The position numbers and the translations under genes are program-made. From Pelomonas sp052436255 (GTDB taxonomy: Bacteria; Pseudomonadota; Gammaproteobacteria; Burkholderiales; Burkholderiaceae_C), in contig JBQVNP010000149.1 in the NCBI GenBank assembly GCA_052436255.1, forward strand, positions 1 to 12,594: a stretch of 12,594 nt of DNA, written 5' to 3'. The notes beneath the pieces were generated by a model. The model was not told where the DNA came from, made no database searches, and was given only the letters and a program-made list of their open reading frames with translations. Shown here in pieces: positions 1 through 6,700 of this stretch (its first letter is position 1; the number at the start of each line of letters is the position of its first letter).

Positions 1-572
1 CCGACGCGGCCCAGGCCCTGATCGACGGCTGTGTCGATCTCGGTCCCCGCCAGGAAGGCGCCGTCGCGCTGATGGAGACCGTCTGCAGCGGCCTGGGCGA
101 CCAGCTCTATCCGGCCTTCCTGCGCGTGCTGGCCGAGGTCAACCTGCGCGGCGAGTACGCGGCGCGCGCCGCCGTGGCGCAGACGCTGACCCAGGCGCTC
201 TGCCAGGGCCGGCTGCCCAGCGGCTCGCGGGCGGCCTGGGGTTCGTACCAGCCCGGCGCGCAGCGACGCAGCCTGGGGCCCATCGAGTACCTGTGCCTGG
301 CCGCCTGGCCCGGGCGCGAGCAGGCGGCGCTGTCGCCCGAGCAGTTCCAGACGCTGGCCGGCGCGGTGATGGATCTGCTCGATTGCGACGCCGAAGCGCG
401 CCGGCTCTACGCCGACCATCTGTCCGCCGTGGCGGACGATCCGCTCGACGGCACCATGCCGCGCGAGGTCCGCGCGGCACTGCGGGCGCTGGCCCAAAGC
501 TGGCGCGCGCAGCCGGATGCCAGCCCGGCCTGCAAGGCGTTTGTCGATGGCCTCAACCGCGCCTTGCGCTAG
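1..572 (+). CDS. Hypothetical protein, C-terminal part (5' end outside window)
   Basis: The frame is open from base 3 (the first full codon reads Asp) and ends at a TAG stop at 570-572. It continues upstream of the in-frame ATG at 72, so the gene almost certainly starts before the window. About 189 residues are visible. They look soluble and mostly alpha-helical, rich in Ala, Arg and Leu, with no membrane segment and no motif I recognise. Four scattered cysteines (for example in the stretches TVCSGLG and ALCQG) show no metal-site spacing. The codon pattern (G or C at third positions) supports real coding over the overlapping frames. I cannot assign a family. The next gene starts 100 bases downstream. 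Confidence 0.75.
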   Translation, partial: DAAQALIDGCVDLGPRQEGAVALMETVCSGLGDQLYPAFLRVLAEVNLRGEYAARAAVAQTLTQALCQGRLPSGSRAAWGSYQPGAQRRSLGPIEYLCLAAWPGREQAALSPEQFQTLAGAVMDLLDCDAEARRLYADHLSAVADDPLDGTMPREVRAALRALAQSWRAQPDASPACKAFVDGLNRALR

Positions 573-672
573 CCCCACGCATCTTGCTACGGTGCGTTAC
601 AACGTCTGTCCGGCCGCGGTGCGCGGTGGCGCGGTCCAGGCGTTAACTTCCGTCCATTGGAGTGAGCCCGCC

Positions 673-1113
673 ATGAAACCTCTTGCCCGCACCCTGATCG
701 TTCTTGGTCTGGCTGCCGTCCATGGGCTTGTAAGCGCCGGCCCGCGGCATTACGGGCATTCGCACCAGCGCCATCATCATCACCATCACCACCGCGGCGT
801 GGGCCTTGGCGGTCTGGTGCTGGGCCTGGCGGTGGCCGTTCCGCTGATCGCGCTGGCCAGCCAGGCAGACCGACAGCCCGAGGTGGTCTATGTGCCGCCG
901 CCCGCGCCCGTGCCGCCCCAGCCGGTCTATGCACCGGCCCGACCGGCGCCTGTCATCTATCCGCGCAACGGGCAGGGCCCCGGGCAGCTGGAAACCGACA
1001 ACCGCGAATGCAACCGCTGGGCCACCACGCAGCAGGCCGCCATGACCGATGCGGGCGTGTTCCAGCGCGCCGTCGAAGCCTGCATGGACGGGCGCGGCTA
1101 CACGCTGCGCTGA
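673..1113 (+). CDS. Histidine-rich exported/membrane-anchored small protein
   Basis: This encodes 146 residues. I chose the ATG at 673 because a GGAG ribosome site lies 10 bases upstream (659-662) and the protein then begins with a good signal peptide: basic MKPLAR, a hydrophobic core, and likely cleavage after VSA near residue 22. The longer in-frame version would overlap the preceding gene. After the signal comes a His-rich stretch with seven consecutive histidines (34-40) plus H26, H29 and H31. A glycine/valine-rich hydrophobic segment (42-64) could be a second membrane span. A Pro-rich linker follows (75-98), then a C-terminal domain with two cysteines (C113, C137) in a pattern like C..WA..Q..., F..A...C...RGY. 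That ending resembles small glycine-zipper-type envelope proteins of proteobacteria. Periplasmic or inner-membrane location is inferred. The histidines suggest metal binding, but this is not shown. Confidence 0.8.
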   Translation: MKPLARTLIVLGLAAVHGLVSAGPRHYGHSHQRHHHHHHHRGVGLGGLVLGLAVAVPLIALASQADRQPEVVYVPPPAPVPPQPVYAPARPAPVIYPRNGQGPGQLETDNRECNRWATTQQAAMTDAGVFQRAVEACMDGRGYTLR

Positions 1114-1164
1114 CGGAGTGCCCCTCGCCCGGTCTGGCGCCGCTGGGGATTCACGCGTTGCAGA

Positions 1165-1180
1165 TGCCGCGAAAGCGGCA
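1165..1180 (+). other. Short perfect hairpin with GAAA tetraloop
   Basis: TGCCGC (1165-1170) and GCGGCA (1175-1180) are exact inverted complements around GAAA, a GNRA-type tetraloop. It lies between the His-rich gene and the GIY-YIG-like gene. No T-run follows, so it is not a standard intrinsic terminator. It could stabilise the upstream mRNA end or be chance in G+C-rich DNA. It sits right after an alternative upstream ATG (1164), which slightly favours the ATG at 1224 as the next gene's start. Confidence 0.35.
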
Positions 1181-1223
1181 CGGAACACGGAGCCCGCTGC
1201 CAGCGGCGGACAATCCGCCCTCG

Positions 1224-1559
1224 ATGCCGCGCCGCCAACCCCGCGACCACTATCACGTCTACGTCGTGCTGCTGGCCGAGCGCGTCTGGAACGAGCCGGC
1301 GTTCCGCAACGCCAACCCTGGCCACGACATCGTCAAACCCTGCCTCTACGTCGGCATGACGGGGCTGGACCCCGACCTGCGCTTTGACCGCCACATGGCC
1401 GGCGTGCAGGCGAACCGATTCGTGCTGAAGTACGGGGTGCGGCTGATGCCTGAGCTGTACGAGTTCTACAACCCCATGCCCTATGACGCGGCGCGCGACA
1501 TGGAGGTGGAGCTCGCCATCGGGCTGCGCGAAGCGGGTTACGCGGTGTGGCAGGCCTAG
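1224..1559 (+). CDS. GIY-YIG-like nuclease-fold protein
   Basis: This encodes 111 residues from the ATG at 1224; another in-frame ATG at 1164 is possible. The layout fits a minimal GIY-YIG domain. A first strand HVYVVLL (residues 11-17) stands in for GIY. LYVGMTG (41-47) stands in for YIG. R53 and H57 follow in the RFDRH segment, at the spacing of the catalytic Arg/His helix. An acidic residue (E94 or E96, in DMEVEL) is placed for the metal-binding Glu. The ending GYAVWQ and the stretch PELYEFYNPMPY match my memory of a conserved family of small bacterial GIY-YIG-like hypothetical proteins. The GIY strand is divergent, so nuclease activity is uncertain. It has no fused DNA-binding domain and no restriction or homing partner nearby. 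No strong ribosome site is visible. Confidence 0.65.
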   Translation: MPRRQPRDHYHVYVVLLAERVWNEPAFRNANPGHDIVKPCLYVGMTGLDPDLRFDRHMAGVQANRFVLKYGVRLMPELYEFYNPMPYDAARDMEVELAIGLREAGYAVWQA

Positions 1560-1659
1560 GCGCTTGCAGCCCTGCCGCGGCGGGGCGCTCAGCCGAACGC
1601 CGAAATACCAAGATACAACCGGCAGCATCCGGCACCAGTGATTGATAGAGACTCGCGCG

Positions 1660-2040
1660 ATGACTCTCTTGATCAACGACACACAACCCAAGCTGACCTC
1701 GGAACAGACCTTGACCGGCTGGCGCCGGGAGTTTTGCGTCGAACTGCTGGGCGACGGCCAGGCACGAATCTTCCTGCGGGCCCTGGAAACCGCCTCGCTC
1801 AAGGCCACCGAGCTGCGCCAGGGCATCCTGTTCCATCGCGTGGGCGCGGCTTTTGTCGACCTGGAAGGCTGCGTGGAGGCAGCGCGCGACGCCCTGGAGC
1901 GGCTTGCCCGCACGGCGGTGCGGCAGCAGCCGACTCAGGACAACCTCTTCGCCGCAGTCACCTACGACCGCATGGCCTGGGATTCGGTGGTGGAGGTCGT
2001 GGAACGCTGGCAGCGCCGCAGGCATGCCGTTTCGGCGTGA
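1660..2040 (+). CDS. Hypothetical protein, 126 residues
   Basis: The ATG at 1660 has a weak AGAG ribosome-site match about 9 bases upstream; an in-frame TTG at 1642 is the alternative. The stop is TGA at 2038-2040. The protein is predicted soluble, with no signal peptide or membrane segment. It has a beta-prone front half (RREFCVELL, ARIFLRALE, GILFHRVG) and a helical second half (EGCVEAARDALERLA, SVVEVVERWQRRR) that ends in a basic patch. Two cysteines (C26, C71) do not form a recognisable site. I do not recognise the family. Coding potential is supported by third-position G/C bias and by snug placement between the GIY-YIG-like and DUF3616 genes. The overlapping + strand frame at 1638-2069 is a shadow. 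Confidence 0.65.
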   Translation: MTLLINDTQPKLTSEQTLTGWRREFCVELLGDGQARIFLRALETASLKATELRQGILFHRVGAAFVDLEGCVEAARDALERLARTAVRQQPTQDNLFAAVTYDRMAWDSVVEVVERWQRRRHAVSA

Positions 2041-2057
2041 AGCGCCGGTGCGTTCGT

Positions 2058-2073
2058 CAGCTCGCTTGAGCTG
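2058..2073 (+). other. Short perfect inverted repeat between genes
   Basis: CAGCTC (2058-2063) and GAGCTG (2068-2073) pair around GCTT, 17 bases after the stop of the preceding gene. No T-run follows, so it is at best a weak mRNA-end hairpin or an operator-like element for the next gene. An 8-base palindrome, GGCCGGCC, follows at 2081-2088 and is common in such DNA. Confidence 0.25.
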
Positions 2074-2109
2074 CTAGGCTGGCCGGCCCAACGCCGATCA
2101 GCCATCACC

Positions 2110-3198
2110 GTGCCCAACAAACGCAGTGCGAACGCCGTCCGTCTGGAGTTCTCGACCGACTCCCTCGTCCAATCCAATCTGTCGGGCGCTGCGTTCTCGG
2201 GCGATTGGCTCTGGGTCGCCGGCGACGAAGCCTGCGGCATCGACCGGCTACGACGGCTTGAAACCCTGGGGCCGGAGCGCCTGCGGTTTGGCGACGTGCG
2301 CGACTTCGCGCTGGCCGACCTGCTCGACCTGCCCGGCAAGGCCGATGCGGAGGCCGACCTGGAGGGCATGGCCGTGGCCGATGGCCTGCTCTGGGTGGTC
2401 GGCTCGCACGGCCTGAAGCGCAAGAACGCCAAGGCCGACAAGGACGATGCGGCCAATGCCAAACGGCTCGCCAAGGTGGCGTTGGACGGGAACCGCCGCC
2501 TGCTGGCCTGCCTGCCCATCGAGGTCGACGAGCGGGGCGAGCCCTGCCTGGTGCGCCAGACGCGCGATGGCAGGCGCGCCCTGCGGCTCAAGGGCGACGC
2601 CGAGTCCAACCTGTTGACCCGGGCGCTGGCCGACGATCCCCACTTCGGGCCCTACCTGGCCATTCCCGGCAAAGACAACGGCTTCGACATCGAGGGGTTG
2701 GCCGTGCATGGCAGGCGGCTTCTGCTGGGCCTGCGCGGCCCGGTGCTGCGCGGCTGGGCGGCGCTGCTGGAGGTCGAGATCGAAGCACATGACGACCACC
2801 TGGTACTGGCACGGCTCGACGGAGACGGCACGCTGATCCGAAAGCATTTCCTTCAACTCGATGGCCTGGGGGTGCGCGACCTGCATTTCTCCGGCGACGA
2901 CCTCTTCATCCTGGCCGGCCCGACCATGGTGCTCGACGGCGAGATCCGGCTCTACAGGTGGGCCGGCGCGAAAACGCTGCTGGCCGCCAACGCCGAGCCG
3001 ATCCGCTTCGAGCCGGCCTTGACCAGCCCGGTCACCTTGCCGCACGGGCGCGGCAACAACCGCGCCGAGGCGGTGTGCGACCTACCGCCCGAGCTGGCCG
3101 CAGGCAAGCCCAGCTGGCTGGTGCTGTACGACGCACCCGGGCCTGACCGCAAGGACGGCGAGCACGCCGTCTTCGGCGACCTGCTGCAGCAAGGCTGA
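2110..3198 (+). CDS. DUF3616 domain-containing protein
   Basis: This encodes 362 residues from a GTG start at 2110, with no strong ribosome site in front; the stop is TGA at 3196-3198. The sequence matches what I know of DUF3616: a repeated pattern of a small hydrophobic strand, a D/E-x-G turn and another strand. Examples are LSGAAFSGDWLWVAGDE (24-40), DLEGMAVADGLLWVVGSHG (83-101), DIEGLAVHGRRLLLGLRGP (193-211) and GVRDLHFSGDDLFILAGP (254-271), with a degenerate fifth unit near 319-341. This spacing suggests a beta-propeller-like fold. The family has no established biochemical role that I know of. No signal peptide is seen, so a cytoplasmic location is likely. A Lys/Asp-rich insertion at 103-120 separates two repeats. 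Neighbours give no pathway clue. Confidence 0.8.
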   Translation: MPNKRSANAVRLEFSTDSLVQSNLSGAAFSGDWLWVAGDEACGIDRLRRLETLGPERLRFGDVRDFALADLLDLPGKADAEADLEGMAVADGLLWVVGSHGLKRKNAKADKDDAANAKRLAKVALDGNRRLLACLPIEVDERGEPCLVRQTRDGRRALRLKGDAESNLLTRALADDPHFGPYLAIPGKDNGFDIEGLAVHGRRLLLGLRGPVLRGWAALLEVEIEAHDDHLVLARLDGDGTLIRKHFLQLDGLGVRDLHFSGDDLFILAGPTMVLDGEIRLYRWAGAKTLLAANAEPIRFEPALTSPVTLPHGRGNNRAEAVCDLPPELAAGKPSWLVLYDAPGPDRKDGEHAVFGDLLQQG

Positions 3199-3295
3199 GC
3201 GTTTTCGGGACGGGGATCTCGCCGATCCGGCCAATCCGCAGTTCATCCACTTCCGGCGGCGGTCCATCGCCTGGTACTCGCGGCAGGGCCAGTGC

Positions 3296-3310
3296 TTGCA
3301 GACACTGCAA
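3296..3310 (+). promoter_or_regulatory. Candidate operator: perfect inverted repeat TTGCAG-N3-CTGCAA
   Basis: TTGCAG (3296-3301) and CTGCAA (3305-3310) are exact inverted complements around ACA. The site ends 30 bases before the ATG at 3341, where a dimeric repressor site could lie. An overlapping second pairing, CAGTG (3290-3294) with CACTG (3303-3307), is also possible. No convincing -35/-10 pair could be placed around it, so this is a candidate only. Confidence 0.3.
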
Positions 3311-3340
3311 TCACTGACACAGCCACCCCCGGAGCCGACC

Positions 3341-3595
3341 ATGAACACCGCCGCCAAGACCTTCGCCATCGCCATCGCCGCCGTCACCGCTGCTGCCGCC
3401 ATCGGCATCGCCCTGGCTGACCGCACCGCTGCGCCCGCGACCGAAGTCGTGAAGCTGGAGCGCGTGGTGGTGCTCGGCAAGCGCGCGGACGCGCCGGTCG
3501 TTGCCAGGCTGCCGCGGGTCGTCATCGAGGCGCGGCGTGCCCAGCCCGTCGAGGCGACGCTGGCCGCGGCCCAGGCATCGGTCTGGCTGGTCTGA
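3341..3595 (+). CDS. Small secreted or membrane-anchored protein, 84 residues
   Basis: The ATG at 3341 is chosen because GGAG (3331-3334) sits 6 bases upstream and the product then opens with a signal-like segment: MNTAAK, then an Ala/Ile-rich hydrophobic core to about residue 25, with a possible cleavage site at ALA-D (26/27). The mature part is about 58 residues. It holds two similar short strands, LERVVVLGKR (39-48) and LPRVVIEARR (57-66), that look like an internal duplication. It ends with a helix and hydrophobic WLV. I recall similar short proteins in Burkholderiales, but none with a known role. Periplasmic or inner-membrane location is inferred. The gene is last before a strong terminator, 22 bases beyond its stop. 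Confidence 0.7.
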   Translation: MNTAAKTFAIAIAAVTAAAAIGIALADRTAAPATEVVKLERVVVLGKRADAPVVARLPRVVIEARRAQPVEATLAAAQASVWLV

Positions 3596-3617
3596 ACGCT
3601 GCCGCCGTCAGTGACCC

Positions 3618-3642
3618 ACCCGCCGCTGGCGGGTTTTCTTTT
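3618..3642 (+). terminator. Rho-independent terminator
   Basis: ACCCGCC (3618-3624), loop GCT, and GGCGGGT (3628-3634) form a perfect 7-bp stem, followed by a T-rich tract (TTTTCTTTT, 3634-3642). It lies 22 bases after the 84-residue protein gene and 147 bases before the giant gene, so the two are probably transcribed separately on the + strand. Confidence 0.85.
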
Positions 3643-3779
3643 GCCTGGACAGACCCGCCGCCGTACCGATTGATGACTGAAACCGCGGGCCGCGAAGACT
3701 AGGGGTTGCAGCCCGCCACCACCAAGACCATCCTCGGCCGCCCGTGAGGACAAGCCGCTGCAGACGCAGTCCGGTGATT

Positions 3780-3784
3780 GGAGG
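3780..3784 (+). promoter_or_regulatory. Ribosome binding site of the giant gene
   Basis: GGAGG lies 5 bases before the ATG at 3790. It overlaps an in-frame TTG at 3778, so that codon cannot use this site and ATG 3790 is the likely start. Confidence 0.75.
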
Positions 3785-3789
3785 TGCCC

Positions 3790-6700
3790 ATGGCCCGCAC
3801 TGCCGGCATTGCGCTGGTCGACCTGTTCGACGTCACCGACACGATCAACTCGGTGCTGCCGCAGTCGGTCAGCGACTTCATCGAGCGCTTCGTCGTCATC
3901 GGCCACCAGGCCTCGTCGTCGGACGGCGCGGTCTTCCACACCGGCGCGCTGCAGGCCATCGCCACGGCCGTTGACGAGATCCCGACCGAGTTCAACATCG
4001 GCATCGGCCGGCTCAGCCTGCCGCTGGTCAACACCGGCATCCCTTTTCAGCTGGCCTTCCAGCGCAGCGCCGTGGCCAGCGGTGGCAACCTCGAAGGCAG
4101 CGCCGACGTCTGGCGGCTGGACCTGTCGCTCGACGTCTTCAACCTCACCGTCGACTTCCTACAGCCGGCCATCTATGTGCCCGAGACCGGCACCACGCCG
4201 CGCCACCTGGTGCGCGACCCGAGCCGCAGCGAGGTGCGCATCACCGGCTCGGCCGTGCTGCGCATCGAGCAGCCGGGCGCCGGTGCGCCGCTGGCCGTCA
4301 AGTTCATCGACCAGCCCGACCCGCTCGACCCCGCCGTTGTCAGCGGCGCCGTGGCCACGCTGAGCTGCAGCCCGCCGCACTTCTTCATCGGTGGCAGCGA
4401 GTTCGGCCTGTCGGTCGGCCGCCTCACCTTCGACTTCTCCGACAACTTCAGCCCGCCGGAGATCATCGAGCGCAATCAGGGCCCGGCCTGGACCGGCGTG
4501 GCCATCCGCGAGGCCACCATCTACGCGCCGCGCAACCTGCCCGGCATCGGCGACCTGTCCGGCGGCGTGAAGAACCTGCTGATCGGCTCGCCCTTCGGCC
4601 TGCAGGGCGAGGTCGAGGTGCAGTTCGGCCGCACCGCGCTCAACCCCTCGGCCTTCAATTTCGTCCAGGTCACCGGCAGCGGCGACCAGCCTCTGGCCAT
4701 CAACGGCGGCGGGGCCTCACGCATCGTGCAGATCGAGGCCTCCGAGGACGAGCAGGTCACCGTGCATGCCGGCTTCGTCACCACCGCACCGCCCGACCCC
4801 AGCGTGCCGGCCGGCGGCCTGGTCGAATGGGATGCCGAATGGCGCTGGGCCGGCGGCGCGGCGCAGACCGGCGACGCTTCAAGCGGCAGCGTGCGCCATG
4901 GCCAGTCGCTGAAGGTGACGCCCATCGAGACGGTGCGCGTGGGCACCGACGAGAGCGATTTCCGCCACCCCGAAGTCACCTTCCGCTTCGTCGCGGGCGG
5001 CGACGCGCCCGTCATCGGCGCCACGGTCGGCACGCACACCTATACCAACGTGACGCATGTGGGCGGCACGCGCGATGCGCTGGCCACGGTGACGCTGACG
5101 GCCACCTCGGGCGGCGGCGCCGGCTCGCGCTTCGAGTGGGAGATCGTCAACGTGCCGCAGCGCGCGAGCGGCGCCAGCTTCGCCATCGACCCGACGCTGC
5201 TGGTGGGCATCCAGACCGTCATCCTGCGCGAGACCGTCACGCTGGCCGGCGGTGAGGAGCAGGTGCGGCTGGCGCGCACGCGGCTGCACACGCTGGGCAG
5301 CGGCGCGTTGCTGATCGGCTGCGAGGCCGGTGTGTTCGACGCGGCCGTTCCGGCCACGGCGCTGGCGCTGACGGCCGTGGAAGGCACTTTCGACCTGAGC
5401 GACTTCCATGCCGAGGGCGGGCTGTTCCCGACGCTGGAGCAGGCCGAGATCGACGCCGCCGACCGCACGCAGATCGACGTGCCCACCGATGGCTTGGCCA
5501 TGGTGACCATCACGCCGGCGGCGGCGCCCCCGCCGCCCCCGCCCGCGACCGACCGCCATGTGCAGGTCCTGATGGACTACGACACGGCGGTCGAACTCAG
5601 CTGGGGACCGCTGGCGCCCGAGGGCGCGACGGTGTCGTTCTCGCAGACGGCGCTGCTGGCCTGGGCGGCGCGCTATCCCGGCGCGAAGTTCATCGTCGTC
5701 GGCCGCTGCGACGACATCGGCAGCGACAGCTACAACGCCAGCCTGGCGACCCAGCGCGCCGACCGCGGCCGTGCGCTGCTCGCCACGCTGCAGGCAGGCG
5801 CCAGCGGCACGCCCGTGGCCGCCGCCAACATTCTGTCGCGCGGCGAGCAAAGTCAATTCACGGGGGCGAGCGCGGCGGGCGACAGCGAGGAAGAAAACGC
5901 CGTGCCGCCGATGCGCGCGGCCGAGAAGTCCGAGGCCGCCGAGGGCACGCCCGCCAATGGCCGGCTGATCCATGCCGACATTCCCGCCTCGACGACCTGG
6001 GCCGATGCGCGCGACAACGCCCACGAGGCCGCGCGTGACGACTTCCGCCGCGTCGACATCTATGCCATCGGCGGCACGCCCGCCGCCGGCAGCCAGCGCC
6101 CCGACGACAACGCGACGGTCGGCCCCGCGCTGCGCCGCTCGCTGGTGCCCGCTGCCGGCCGCAACCCCGCCGCCGTGCCACCCGGTTCGCCGGCCATGGA
6201 CTACCGCGTCAAGCTGCGCATCGTCTGGGACAGCCCGACGGTCAGCCAGCTGTCCGACGCCATCCCCACGCTGGCCGAGGCCGAGTTCGCCTGGACGCCG
6301 CAACAGGCGCCGCTGCCCCAGGTCGGTGGCAGCGACGTGGCCCTCAGCCGCGAGGTGCTGACCGTCTTCGTCAACTGGACGCATGACCCGCGCACCGGCT
6401 ACACCAAGGCGGCCCTGGGCATCAAGAGCGAGGGCGACCCCGACGGGCTGATTTCCACCACCACCAAGCCCCTGGTCGCGGCGCTGGCCTTCGGGCCGGC
6501 GCTGCTGTCGGGCGTGAATGCCGACACCGACCTGATCGGCAGCGGTGCGCGCGTCGCCGCGCTGCTCGGTGCCGTGGCCTTCGCCGACACGCTGCTGGGC
6601 GCAGGCTCCAAGAGCGCCGTGACCTCGGCCGCCTTCGAGACCGAGATGCGCTCCATCGCCGACCCCGGCGCGGCCATGCAGGTGCGCGTGGTGACCGACT

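Noticed and set aside
517..672. Upstream extension of the His-rich protein to an ATG at 517
   Set aside because: It would overlap the end of the previous gene and place an unconvincing leader before an obvious signal peptide. The GGAG at 659-662 supports the ATG at 673.
1603..1620. A+T-richer patch (AAATACCAAGATACAACC) before the 126-residue protein gene, as a -10 region
   Set aside because: No -35 element is found at 16-18 bases; the nearest TTGCAG is over 40 bases away.
2248..3045. A 265-residue - strand frame opposite the DUF3616 gene
   Set aside because: It is in register with the recognised + strand gene and its composition is typical of an antisense shadow.
3670..3700. Possible promoter TTGATG ... 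AAGACT before the giant gene
   Set aside because: The spacing is 19 bases and the -10 match is weak. The region after the terminator must contain a promoter if the unit is independent, but this pair is not convincing.
3082..3939. A 285-residue - strand frame spanning three + strand features
   Set aside because: It runs across the end of the DUF3616 gene, a complete small gene with ribosome site, a terminator and the start of the giant gene. Its codon pattern is poor and no domain is visible.
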